Source: Diploscapter coronatus
Lineage: Eukaryota; Nematoda; Chromadorea; Rhabditida; Rhabditidae
Reading direction: 5' to 3'
Length of the DNA: 64,000 bases
Assembly: GCA_964036155.1 (NCBI GenBank)
Contig: OZ038422.1
Coordinates: forward strand, 17,755,201 to 17,819,200
Part shown: piece by piece, positions 34,470 through 47,300 of the stretch
Numbering within the stretch: the first letter of the stretch is position 1
Layout of the letters: every line of letters starts with the position of its first letter
Notes under the pieces: model-generated
What the model was told of the DNA's origin: nothing
Seen by the model: only the letters and a program-made list of their open reading frames with translations
Databases searched by the model: none
Position numbers and translations under genes: made by a program

Positions 34470-35086
34470 TTAAAATATTTTGAATCAAATTCATCGGGAA
34501 TTTTTTGGTGAAAAATCAGACATTTTACATTTAAAATGAATTATCATATCATTAACAATTAAATTTCAATTTGAACCTAAATAAATTCTTTTGCATCCAG
34601 ACCTAGGGAAGACGATCGTTAGAAGCTCCTTGCGACTTACCCCCAGTATATTTTCTTAGCAAATTTATCTTTCCAACCTGTAATAAACCAAAATGTTCGA
34701 CAGTGTGACCTAGTACCATAACTATGAATTCGCTCGTGCGAGCTACCCCCTCTAGTTTATTCTCGTCTGACGAAAGTGCTCCCTAGGTCTGAAGGAAAAT
34801 AATCGTTTGTTCGATTTCCAAATATCTGCATCATTGCAAAAATTTTCTTGTCTTGCATTGCAACTCTCATTTCTGCCATTTTCTCCCTATCTCTTCTCTG
34901 CAGCCCAATTGCAGTTTCATTCATTCGGTTTCCTTTCCCTATCGCGGCAATAATTCAACAACTTGAATTCGTGGCTTCTAGATAACTTGTGATTTCGAAT
35001 TTCAGACCAATTCAAATGAGTCGTAGAGTGCGGTGACAATCTGTACATAATTTTGACTGCTTTCTAACAAATCGATGACCGGAGCA
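34470..35086. other. Intergenic with MITE
   Basis: Apart from the element at 34598-34791 there is only AT-rich sequence. The stretch 34800-35086 is the likely promoter/5'UTR of the large gene that follows. Confidence 0.5.
34598..34791. mobile_element. MITE, CAGNCCTAGG family, best-preserved copy
   Basis: It begins CAGACCTAGGGAAGACGATC and ends GACGAAAGTGCTCCCTAGGT,CTG, with ~14-bp terminal inverted repeats CAGACCTAGGGA/TCCCTAGGTCTG. It is 194 bp with no ORF. Confidence 0.85.
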
Positions 35087-38000
35087 ATGCAGACACAGGT
35101 CGGTATTTCATTGATTTCGAATACGAAAAATTACGGCGAACTCCGAATTTTCAGAATTCGAAAGACCAGACGGATGAGTCGAAGAGTGCTGCAGTGGTGA
35201 AGAAGGAAAAGAAGCCGCTGCCCTTCACGATGATGAGGGCGGAGGATTTTGCATATCCCAAGCCGAAAAAGTAAGAGAATCCTTGAGATTGTAATGGCGA
35301 TTGAGTAGAATACAGAAACACGAAAGTTTGAAAAGAAGACACCACGTGATAATTGACGAATTTGAATGATTAGAATTGAATAGAGGAAAGCTAGGATAGT
35401 AATGAATTTGCTCTAGCCTGTTTCGTTAACACATTTCGCTATTCAAAATTGAGCAAAAAATGAAATTTTGATATTAGAGCATTTGGGAAGGAGTTTTCTA
35501 AAAAAAACTAGACAAGTTCCATGTCTATCGACGTATAAGATTAAATCTTTGAAAAAAGTAGTCACAAATTGGGCGATTCTCGAAAATAGTTATGCGCATT
35601 TCTGGAAATGAGAAGGAAATCAAAACGGGTAATTATTTCTGCTAATTTTGTCAACATGAATGCACAAATTCTAATTATGCTGACAGGCCGTGGGTTATTT
35701 TCTCTAAATGATATGCAATCATACTAATCTGGACTATCCATATTCATAATTCATATTATTTCTGATCTTTTTCGGTAAAAATAAACACTTCTTTAGGCCT
35801 TCCAAATCGTCAAATAAGAAGAGCGATGATAAGACGAAATCGAAGGTATCTTCTTCTGCTGCTACTACCAATTCTGCAGGACCGTCCAAATCCAAATACA
35901 AATCCACTGTCGCTGCAACTCTTCCCACTTCTACTCCATCCTCTGTAGCTGCAATTCCATCTACCTCGCCTGCACTCACAGTCAGCGCAGCCAGTCAGAG
36001 ATCTTCCATTTCTGCTCCTCCCACATCTTCTAATTCCAATTCCCCTAAACAGCAACAAATCCTACCAAGAGAATGTAAGTTGACTTTTATCTTTTAGAAT
36101 TTGCATACACATTTTGATTTGAATGATTAATTTCTTTCCGCTTCATTTCTCCCTTCGTCTTCGACAAATGTGGGGCGGCGAATTCGTCCCACCGAATTAC
36201 AGTCTTTCTGGTCTGGCTTTTAGAAATCCTCGTTGTTCTTATCGGCCTTCCGAATGCGACTTCTTGTATTCTTTATTTACTACGACCCTATACCTCCTTG
36301 TATTCATCTCTTAATTTCTCTAGCAGACAAAAATATCGTTGTTTAAGAGATGTAAGCGAAGATTGCATTGAGGTTCAGAAAAAACGCACCCAACCAAACA
36401 TTCTTGCAATCCAGAAAAATAAATATCACTAATTTCGTGTATATTTTCACCGGATGGCGAATCTGCTCTAAGCTAGAATCGAAAACGAGCAATAAAAAGT
36501 GAATAGACACCGTTTTTCTCCATGTCGCCCCGTCCACGTGCTTCCTCTGTTACTGTTGATCGCTCGTTTTCGATTTTAGCTTTGGAACAGATTCGCCATC
36601 CGGTGAAAATATACACGGGATCGGCGATATCACAGCTATCTAACGAGACGTTTGCTTATCTGCTTCACTTATTTCTTTTCGAATATTGGTTTTTTTTCCA
36701 CTTTCATCCATTCTATTTTCAGCTTCCCCTCAGAATCACTCGAGCCATCAGCAGCAACCACTGATTCAAACCAGCAGCTTGCCCCGTCGCTACAACCCTC
36801 AGCAGAAGTGCCTGCAGCCCTCGATCAGTGCCGCATTTGCGCCCACTTCCCTCGTTGCGCCTGAAATTCGACAGGGTAACATTCGTTCATGTTTCATCAA
36901 GTTGAAATTTTGCACATTTTCCATCGTCGATGAGATTGATGAGAGGCTTTTCGAGAAAGCTTGAGTAGTTTAATTTCACATATTTTATCTTCCTAACTTC
37001 GCGATGTAGAATAGCAAAATGATGAGTTAGAGTGAAAAAAGATCTTCCTGTTCAATTTTGAAAAAGATCGTTTGTTTTCGTATTATGTCTACATCTATAC
37101 TTTGAAATGATTAGGTCTACTTTCAGAATACGAAACCTGCTGCCTGGTTTTGTGGTGTGACACTCTTCTGAATGCAGATGACGACGAGGAGGCATCTTTT
37201 TGTGGAGAGGTACAAACATTATTTCGTTTTCTGTTTTTCGTTAAACACTATATTCAAGTTCATACGCCATGCATTTGGAAGTTCGTGCAGCTTTGTTTAC
37301 AAATCAATTTTCCTTGTAGTGCGGTTTTCACTGTTCGCATTTCCTCTTCGAGAAGGAAAAACGAATAGAATTAGAATATTATTCTTTTCCTTCTAATATA
37401 AAATCGTATATTTTTCTGTAATCTTTCATCTTTCAATACTAGTAGTAAGAACCACATTTCAAGTCTGAAATCAATGGTCTCCTGCACTCGAACTTCATTA
37501 ATTATCACTAACTTCTCTTTCTTTCATATTCACGCACAATCTCTAATCATTCCAGGTATTGTGCACAGAGAATGTGACCTGTCCCCAGATGCACTTCATT
37601 TTCGATGCTCGAACTCGATATAGAGGCCAGTCCATTGCCCTGCTCGACAAGAAGTTCTTTGCGCCAGGACGAATGGTTACTCATTTAATTTTCTAACTCA
37701 CAGATCTTGATGAAACTTCTCTCATAGACATATTCAATAACGCTGATCACGTCAAAAAGTACCTAATCGCACTCATAAGCCTGAAATTTTGAGTTAAACC
37801 TGATTTATTTCTTTGATTTAAACATTTGCAAATTTGAATACATGATTTCATAGGGAAAACAGCTCATTTGCCGAACAAAATACGAGTGAAAAATGCGAGA
37901 TTTCAGAGTGCGATTAGGCACTTTTTGATATCAGAATCGTGATCAGCGTCATCAAAAACCCCTATTTGGAACGTTTTACCAAAATCGACGAGTTTCTATG

Positions 38001-41000
38001 TGGGAACTTCCCTTGTCAATTCAATTGATTTCTTGTTTCAGCTGGAAATCCAGGCCAAATTCATGCCGATCGGTGCAAACGACCCTCGACACTACCTGTT
38101 TCTCATTGAGACTATCACTGATTTGAATCGTGAGTTGATGAAAATGGGATATTTTGAAGTGGCTGACTCATTTCAGCGATCCCTCATTGCAAGCCTCAGC
38201 TGCAGAAAGTGCAGGTCATCCATCTGCCTCCTGACTCAAATAGCAGCTGCTACGGACGGGCCATTGATGAGGTATTTCTTTCAATTCAAGAAATTTGAAA
38301 AGTCGCACATCCTTACTCAATTTAACATTTCATCTAAAGTAATATTCTTTTCTAAAGTATACAACACCCATCAGCGATTTTTCCGTATTCAACTTAAAAA
38401 GCTATTATTCTAATTCCACAAAGGATGTGCAAGTTTGTTTTTGCAACGATCACTTTCATAGCACATGTCAAGTGTTCAGAAGTTCTACTACGCGCGAATC
38501 CCCCCATTTGTGTGGAATCGTTCGTTCGTGAAAGCGGCCATTCAGGAAGGAGTCGAATCTCGAATTCCACCTCCTGATTATGCACAGGTCAGGTTTTGAA
38601 TTTTGAAATTATTAAAAATGAGTGATCACACATTTTTCATTAAGTATTCTTTTTACTTTGTTTTTTTTAATTAGCAGAAAAATGCTAGATTGAAAATGAA
38701 ATATCCAATGACTTCTTCTTCTAACTCTAACGAGTTCTTTTCCTTTTCAGCATTTCCAATTGTATCAATTGCTGGAAGCGTATGTGATCATGTGCCCGAA
38801 ATGGGTTGACGAACTGCTGTCGGATGCGATTTCCTGTCGCAAACTCGTCCTCTCCATCCACTCCATTCCCCAATTCACAGAAGGAATCGCAACCATCGTT
38901 GAAGTAAGCTCGTTAGATTGAAACTTGATTTTTGCCAAAACAAAAAATTTCCCACAAAACTTTACAATTTACTAGATATTTTTGAGATAGAATTGAAAAA
39001 TTATGAATGAGAGAGAATAAGCTAATACGAAGAAAAATGTCATATTTTTACGTGCACAAATCCCTTGATAATGTTGATGCGAAAGAAAAATTTGTTTAAG
39101 GCCATTATCAGTGTGATTGGGAGAAACTTATCCAATAACTTTGGAATTTTTCGAAAATAAAACGAGTGGAGAATATTCTTTCAGTTTTTATTCTAATCTT
39201 CATTGAATAGCTTTGTGCACCAGAAACAGTTGAATAATCTATTTATTTAAAACATCCGCCTTCATTATTTTCCCAGTATTCATTTTTTACTCGATAAATT
39301 CTTACTGACAATGAGAATGAGTACCCATCATTTTTCAGATTCAAGAGCCATATTTCGTGATCGCCAAGAAGGAATTGGAATATTCCAAAAGCAACGAGTC
39401 AACAGTCAATCGAATTCTCGTTCCTTTGTACAATGTGTCTAATCAAGTGAGTTTGTTTTGTTTTAAATTAAGCATTTGTTGAAATACAATTTGAATTTTA
39501 CATTCTTCCTCTCGGATGAAATTTGCAAGCGAGTATATGTTCCGAATGGAAATTTCGAGTTAACATTTTAAAAAATAGCATTTGGTAACAATGAATCGCG
39601 CAAATGGTTAGTTTTGTAAAAGATGACGAATTTCTCACCATTTTGGCGAATTGTTGTTTTCGGTTTAAGTTTTCGATTTGGAGTTTTTTTTTTTTAAATA
39701 AGCCTCATTTCAGTCTCTATACCGCATCGGGCAGCACATCTCATTCCAAGCGTGTGCCTCCTTGCGTCAGTCGATCTACAACTGCGTGGCCCTGTCACAC
39801 GTGCCCATTCATGAGCAGGTCGATCACCTGCCTACCATCAATCCCAGGATTCGAACCGGTCATCTCATCAGCATCGAGGATGAAGTCGATGTTTGGTGTC
39901 CACAGCAGGTCATTTTCTAATTTAATTTACTAATTTTTTTCTTCAATAATTTGATGCTTTTAAAAGGAGTTCCTAGCAAGAAGATACATTGTTTATAACG
40001 GATCCTGCTCATACTCGGTGTGTAAGTCAGTTCGAACATACCGATGATAATGAATATATCTAGTTAGAAATTCTGATCGTGCATCGTTTTAAGGATTCTA
40101 CATCAAAGTTTTATTTTTCTACTTTGCAACATTTCAAATGAAAAACTAGCCTATATCGCGGCGCAAGCGGTGACAGTGGCATTATTTGTTGTAACAGCTT
40201 ATTGTTAAGGAGGGGAAATTCAAAGTCAAATCCTGAAATCAAGACGCACGGTCAGCATTTAACCCAAATATTCGTTATTTGCGCATTCGAATTGACTGAT
40301 CCATCATCATTTGAGCAGAATCTCTGATTAACACTGGTTGCATTTTTTGGAAATTGGAATTGAAAAATTTCCATTCCAAATTTTCTCAAGTATTGGATTT
40401 CTGCACCTTTTATTTGACTTGTTTTATTGAGATAACTTCTTGCTGAATCTTCAATTACAAGAAATCATTTGAAAAATAGGCATTTCTTTAGGCAATCGAA
40501 CAGCATCCATCTCTGCCCCAGTCTCTGGCAGGATACTTCGATTCCAACTATGAAAACGCGCAACGAGTGGCTGGTTCGAGTCTTCCATCTTCCAAAAGGT
40601 TGGAATTGTTTTTGTTCATTTAGAATGAATGTTGCATTTGAGAGCCCTGCGAGAATCCTTCAAGTCTCGATTCCTGACTGCTGCAGAAGTCGCGATTGAG
40701 GAGGAATTTTGGAACAGTGGATTCTCGCCTCCAGAAGTCGGGCCTCCAGTCAAGAATATCTGCGAGTGGGTAGCTCCTTCGGAAAAATTCAAGTAAGGAT
40801 TTTTCTTGTTTTTATTGCAATCAGTAATTTCCCTGGTCTAAAAAATTTGCCTTTCTTGTAGATTATGAAAGCTGAGGGTACACTCCCAGGAAACTTTTCA
40901 AAGTTGTTCAAAATCGCCCCTTAATTTCACTCTCTAGTTATTGGCTTGAAGAATTAAAAGTTTCTTTTTCAATTATCATATCAGATCCATAAGTTTTCGC

Positions 41001-42952
41001 GATGAACTAATTTCAGTTATGGAGATGAAATTCCCTGCCATTTGACTGTGGATCCGATGGAAATTGCGCGAAGGGAGAATGAGAAATGGATCGAGAGGAA
41101 CAGAAGGAGAATTGGCAGAGACGAGGAGGGCGACTATGGATGGGGCGAGGAAGAGGATGAACTAAGTGATGATGAAAGGGATGCAGAGTGGAATGATGAT
41201 GATGATGGACAGCAGTGGATCAGGAGAGGTAGAAAATTCTTCCTTAGACATTTTAATGAGCAATGATTCTTTCAATCCTTAAAGCTAAAATACGATAAAA
41301 GATCACAAAATTTGAATAGAGACAATTTTCGTATTGTAATTTTATTTGACTTACAAATAACTTTAGCAATTGAAATGAAACGAAAAAGATTTGAAAGAAA
41401 AATATTTTAAATCGGAAATACCATTTTCAAAAGGCTAATTCATAAACAATGATTGAATTTTTCCAAATGATTTGATTTCAAATTCACTTACAGTTTTGTA
41501 AATCGTCTTTATAAAGAGTCTGGGATGGTTACAATTAGAGAAAGATGATAATTTTCAGAAACAAATCTGAATGCATTGCGGAACATCGAAGAGGAAATTG
41601 CCAATGCGCAGAAGGAGAGGGAAACTACAGTTGGAGAGGGAGAAAAACAAGGGGAAAGAAAGAGCAGACACACTCGAGTCAGTCAGCAGAGAGTGCGACG
41701 CATTCTCAGTCATTTTGGGAATATGGTCAATGTTTCGGTAGGGTTTCTATCATATATCATTTTAAAATCATACATTAGAAACAAATGCGCGTCATGACTT
41801 TCTTTTAATTCGTTCGAATTTGTTTACTGTATCATCTTTACATTTTTCATTTTGTAGTCAGATGTAGAATTCTATCCTACATATGCTACAGAAAGAATTG
41901 ATGGATGATTTAGAAGAAAAATCTGAAGGAATTTTGGCGAAAATCATGCTAATTCGTGATTAGAAAGATAGCTCCTCTCACTTCGAACCTAGTATTTCTC
42001 CCAAAAAGAAATTTGAACCTCATTTTTGAAGAATTTTTCAGACAATCGTATGCGAAATTTCAGACCTTTGCGCCGAAGCGAATCGACGAGCCAATTCCCT
42101 CCGAATGGCAGCCGAATGACATTTTCCGAATCATTGGTAAACTTTTGATTTTAAACTTCTATTTATTGGAATAAGCTTTTCAGGCCTCTATGACGATGTG
42201 ACGATGATATTCTCTTCGATTATTGGCAGCGTTCAAAAAGAGAAACAAAATGAGAAGAAGGAAACTGTCCAGACTCAGGTTCCTCAAAGAAAGGCTAGTC
42301 AATTTTATTTGCTATCATTTAAAAAGTCGTAGAAATGGCATTCAAATACCTTAAATTGCAAAAAATGTTTTTTTTAATAAATTATTTTTATCGACACCTA
42401 TTTTCTAAATGTTTATTGAAATCGAAGTATTTTTTTTTCTTTCAGTACTGGCTGTCTCGAATGTCTCCCCGCTCGACTCCAACCGTCTATGTGACAGAAT
42501 TCATTCGCGAGAGGGACATTCTCAAGGACTGCACTCAGGACTCGCCTTCTGTCAGCACCATCAAACAGACCATTGTCATTCGGAATCCTCTTAAGCAAAA
42601 GGTATCAACTTTTCATTCATTTCATTACAAGTTATCAAGCAGGATTTTTTCCTTCAAACCGTATTTTAGCCCTAACCATCTTGTCCATTGTTAAAGTTTT
42701 CAAAAAATCTTTTCCTCGAACTTAAAAATGCAATTTTTACCTACAGCTCATATATTATGTTTCAGGAAGCACCTTCTAATAAATCTGCAGTAGTCCGATC
42801 TGAAACTGATCTGCAGTGAAAGTATGAATTCAAAAGAAAACATAATAAATTTTTGAATTGTATTTCAGAAGAAGGACTCTTCACAAACAAATGTGACAGC
42901 TTTAAAGGCAAGTGAATCGAGTGGAATTCAGACAGGTGTAGATATGCAGTAG
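35087..42952 (+). CDS. Large unrecognised protein (~849 aa), two possible C-termini
   Basis: Exons: 35087-35098, 35155-35270, 35797-36074, 36723-36875, 37127-37209, 37556-37675, 38042-38129, 38177-38271, 38480-38587, 38751-38903, 39339-39446, 39714-39908, 40492-40598, 40643-40792, 41017-41228, 41559-41737, 42064-42136, 42184-42293, 42446-42601, 42766-42819. Residues 1-186 are Ser/Thr/Lys/Gln/Pro-rich. The folded-looking part has EYETCCLVLWCDTLL, RYRGQSIALLDKKFFAPGRM, FYYARIPPFVWNRSFVKAAI, YVIMCPKWVDELL, LYRIGQHISFQACASLRQSI and GHLISIEDEVDVWCP. An acidic run (DYGWGEEEDELSDDERDAEW) lies near 620-650. No signal or TM. Two stretches (after ~187 and ~430) look alike in layout, possibly duplicated domains. 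Exon 14 uses a TTTGAG acceptor; exon 18 ends at a GC donor. Splicing 42789 to 42869-42952 replaces VVRSETDLQ by KKDSSQTNVTALKASESSGI. I do not recognise the family. Confidence 0.75.
35397..35695. repeat. Dispersed ~300-bp repeat, copy 2
   Basis: It matches 4158-4456 in the same orientation. Both copies are intronic, here in intron 35271-35796. Confidence 0.85.
36436..36617. mobile_element. MITE with ~55-bp inverted arms
   Basis: The left arm CGTGTATATTTTCACCGGAT, GGCGAATCTG is inverted nearly perfectly at the right (CAGATTCGCC, ATCCGGTGAAAATATACACG). It is in intron 36075-36722 of the large gene. The arms also share CGAAAACGAGC/GCTCGTTTTCG. Confidence 0.9.
37740..37951. mobile_element. Foldback element in intron of the large gene
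   Basis: The left arm ACGCTGATCACGTCAAAAAG, TACCTAATCGCACTC is inverted at the right (GAGTGCGATTAGGCACTTTT, TGATCAGCGTC). It is in intron 37676-38041. Confidence 0.8.
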
Positions 42953-44345
42953 TGATTCACTTCTAACTAATCAGGTATTTTATCGAGGTTCATATCCAAA
43001 CTCTAATTATTTACTCGAGTGGCCTCATTTTTATTACGAAGATTGCATATTTGACGAGTTCAAAAATTTATATCTAAAAATTATATTCATTTTTCTGAAA
43101 TATTACTCGCGATTTTCTATTATTTGAATCAAAGTTGCTAGATTCGGGCCTAAACTATCAAATTTTAAGAAGAAAAGCAAATATTCTTCAGATACTAATT
43201 GTTCGTCATGGAATATAAAGTGCAGTGTCATGTCACTCCTCTGCATCTCCATCCAGTCATCTCGCCTTCCGTCCAATCATCTCGTCATATCTTCGTGCCT
43301 CCCTTCGCACTTTCAGCAAGTAGACCTTTTAAAACAATTTTTATTTCAAAATATTCCGTTGAAGCGATTCAAACCGGTTTTTGCTCTTTGGTATTTTGGA
43401 GACCTCAAATATTCTCCTACAGCTCTTTAATGGAGACAAGCTTAAATAAATTATTTAGAATTTTAATGTTATTAAACGATTTCTAAATTGAGGCATAATA
43501 TTTTATTACGACAACCTCGAACCATATTTTTGTACAATCCTAACACCTCATTTCAAATTCTCCTCATACACTAGCACCAAAAGTATACCCACACCTTCAA
43601 ATTGAGTGGTTCCGAGGAGTTCAGAGGTTTTCGCGAAAGATCAATAACACCATTTGATTAAATGCTGCCGCGAAAATCCTATTCTAGCTCTAATTAACTC
43701 AAATTGGAGTTAGAATAGGATTTTCGACATTGCTCTCAATCACTTGGTCTCATTGGCTTCCCGCGAAAACCGCTCAATTGTTTGGGATCGCTCAATTTGG
43801 AGGCGTGGGCATACTTTTGACACATAGTGTATTTCTAATAAGCAATCAGAATAGGAATTGTAGTGTGTCATTCATTACTTTATTTAAAATTTCAAACCAA
43901 CGAAAATATAAATTAGGAGAAATAAAAATATAAACAAGCTAATTTGCATCAGAATAGCAATAAATTAATCACAGGAGAAGCGGATGTCTTCTAGCGGCTC
44001 AACCTAAGTTTATTATTTATCACCTGTAATAGTTGAAAGGGATTTTTTTACTTGAATCGTGACGTTTTCGATATTATCGAATTTCGACCGAATATATTTC
44101 CTCGTTAATTTTACAACGCTGGTTGTATTTTGATGATTATCTGAATTTTTTTCAAGTTATTCTGAACTAAATTTTTTCAGTTCATTTTTCTCAACATTAG
44201 CATCACTAATCTTCATTCGTTAGATTATCCTCTGCTATTCTTTCTTTTATTTATCCCTAAATTGCTGCGCATTCACTTTTGAGTTCGTAAAACATAGAAT
44301 GATTTACTTCGATATAAGATTCTGGTTTCAAATCTAATTGCTTTT
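42953..44345. other. Intergenic, tail-to-tail, with one foldback element
   Basis: It lies between the large plus gene and the minus ZnT gene. Apart from the element at 43569-43829, no gene is seen. Confidence 0.55.
43569..43829. mobile_element. Near-complete palindromic element
   Basis: The left arm CACTAGCACCAAAAGTATAC, CCACACCTTCAAATTGAGTG is inverted at the right (CTCAATTTGGAGGCGTGGGC, ATACTTTTGACACATAGTG). An inner hairpin CGAAAATCCTATTCTAGCTC/GAGTTAGAATAGGATTTTCG continues the palindrome to its centre. Confidence 0.9.
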
Positions 44346-47300
44346 TCAAAATGCCTTCATAAAGCAGTTTTCTTCGTAGCTTCTTGCAAAAGCAACAGTC
44401 ACATAATTGTTAAAACCGTATACCTAGGCTCCGCAAGCACATTTCTCATGGCTATTCTTACGAGATAAAAACCATATGCACGAACAGATATTAGTATAAA
44501 TTAGATGTTCTAGTCATTAAAAAAGTTTTTTTTCGAATGAATTTTTGCCTAAAAAGTAGGTCAAAACAAATTGACAATGTGAACACGCATTCGATCGTTT
44601 TAAATTTGCGCACATTATTTTGGCCTCTACTTGGTGCCTATCTCACCTCTTGTTCGTGATTATGAGTGATTTCGTAACATTTTGGATTATTTCGCGCCGC
44701 TGCCTTCTCTCATTAAAGAGCGTGATAGAGTGAAATGTATGTTTTCATACCTATAGAAAGATGAACACTGAATGCGAGTTTGTTCATTGCAATCGACCAA
44801 ATGTGCAGATCGTGCACTCCAGTTACTCCTTCAATTTCTAGCAATTGACCCTTAACTTCGTTGAAATCGAGTCCTCGGGGTGTTCCTAAAATAAGAAACA
44901 TGAAGACCAGTCAGGATTCGCCTGAATGATGCAAAATTTAAGAACTCTTAGAAATTTGTCAATTTGGAGACGGATCATTTGGATATCTCAACGGTCTTTC
45001 TTCTACGATAATGCTATTTATTTGGCCTCCGAATTCGAACTTTCCAAGTAAACCCGTCTCCAAATTTATCAAATTTTCAAGAATCCAGAGTTCACTAGCC
45101 TTCCATAAGCACCACGAAAATGTCTCTCGCTACGGTTATTGTTGTGAAGAGGACGATAATCGAGAAGAAAAACGTGCAAATTGGGTCTGCCAGAGTCCAA
45201 TTTGTGAACTGCAAAGTCATAAATTTCATTTTGAATTTGAAAAGATACGAACCCAAATGACTAAAGCTGCAATCAAAACTCCGATACTTTGCACAAAATC
45301 GCCAATCACGTGAATTAGTGCAGCTCGCACATTCACACTTCCGGTTCCGTCACTAAGCATTCGAACTATTACTTCCGAATCAAATACAAGTCTTACTGAG
45401 AATGGCCATGCGATCCTCCACCAGCATGCGAATGAAGGTGCTGACCGCTACTCTTTGACCCAAAATGAAGCACTAGAGCCATGACTATATTGAATCCAAT
45501 TCCGCAACAGGCCGTTATGAGCATCACTTCAGCATCGATATCTGTAAAAACGAGGCAATTTTTTATTCGAAGCTGTCAAAGCATCGAAAATTCTGTGAAG
45601 TTTTCGACCACTGAGTGTATTCAATGCAGTGAGCGATATTCCTATTTTTGCATTACATATTTTCAGTAGAAATGATAGTCGCGTGCAGAAATAGACACTA
45701 CCTGCACTTTTAACTTTGCGATTATTGTAAACCTCAGAGAATTTTCAAAGTTCCATAGAACTAACCCTTCACTGGATGGATTATTCGCTCGATTGCCATA
45801 ATTACAAGTACGGTAGTCAAAACTACAAGACGACATTTAGTTGCTATTTAAGACATTAATAAATGATAAAATGACCTCACCCCATAAGATAAGAATAGAG
45901 AGCATTGCTCCAAGCACTTCTGCTCGGTCATAACCGAACGACATTCTTTTTGATGCTGAAATAATTGATATTTTGAAGGTCATGTCATTTGAAATTAGTT
46001 ACATGGACGACGAGAGCATCGTATAGCTGCTATTGATATAATGAAGCTCAACAAATCTGAGAGCATATGCATGGCATCTGAAATACAAATTGATTTTTAG
46101 AAGTACATAGTCAAGTGAACGCTTCTAAAAGACTACCTAAGGCCAACTTTTCGAAAGATGCCCTTTTAGTCAAATTCGAGAAAAAAACGGTCTTTTAGTA
46201 AAGTGGCTCTCAGAAAAGACGGCCTTTTAGAGACGACGAGTTAAATACCTGTAGCAATGGCTAAACTCTTGGCAATAATTCCTCCAGTCAACTCTGCACA
46301 AATGAAGACAGCCGAAAGTGCAGCTACTGCCCATAACACCTTCTCTGCTCCCCTTCCCTAAAGAATATTACTTACAAAAAGAGTGTTGGCGACTTAGATA
46401 TTTTATGACTCCGCGATATGAAGTGACGATTAAAGTAGGAGATTTTTCCTACACTTTCGTCGAATATAATGCAACGTTGGAAATCACGAGACCACGAGAC
46501 GCGAGACATTGAGAAATAGTGTAGGAAAAGAAAGCCTATCACCCTATACCCTACTCTAACCCTATACTATTTCGCCTATGTCTTGTGTCTCGTGGTCTCG
46601 CGGTTTTCAAATAGCCGAATATAGCAAAGTGTCGTCATAGCGAGATTGTGAAAATTCAAATCAACAGAAATGATAAAATGCAAACGTACCTTCTTAACGC
46701 TACTCGGTCCCCCATGAGAATGTCCGTGTTCTGCATCATCATGACTTCCACCGGACTCAGACGACTCGGCATCCTTCTCGAGATCGATGCACTTCGCACG
46801 GCCCGTCTCATCCACACTGTATCGATACGAGAAACAACTCATCTGTCTCTCTAGTTTGAAGTTTCCTCCATTTTTGTGCACTTGGGAATGGGCAATTGGT
46901 TTGGGCTTGGGATGGACATGGGAGTGCGAATGGCTGGAATTAATGACGGATAGAATCATTCTTCTTCTTCTTCTATCATAGCGTTTTGATAGATAATGAT
47001 TAGAAACTAGCAAGATTTCGAATTTAGACAAGAGAAGAGAAGCTATTATCAAAGCACGGATTCCTTTAGGAATACATAATGAAATAAAATTCAATAGATC
47101 CAGGATTGAATGTATAGATTAATAGGGTCAAGATGAGATATCTGACGCAAATCCTCAGTGAAGCATTCGAGAAGGGAAATTAGATGAATATCTGCTGAAT
47201 CTACAGAATAAACCGACAAACCCGTGGTTGTCCCCTCCATTGTGCGAATGTCCATGCCCATGGCTGTGACCATGGGCATGCTCGTGTTCTTGCGCACTCT

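Noticed and set aside
39840..39870. GGATTCGAACC box resembling a tRNA B-box
   Set aside because: It lies inside a well-supported coding exon (39714-39908), and no tRNA arms surround it.
46576..47094. 172-codon minus-strand open frame
   Set aside because: Only 46933-46690 is real coding (ZnT exon 2). The rest is intron read-through, including part of a MITE.
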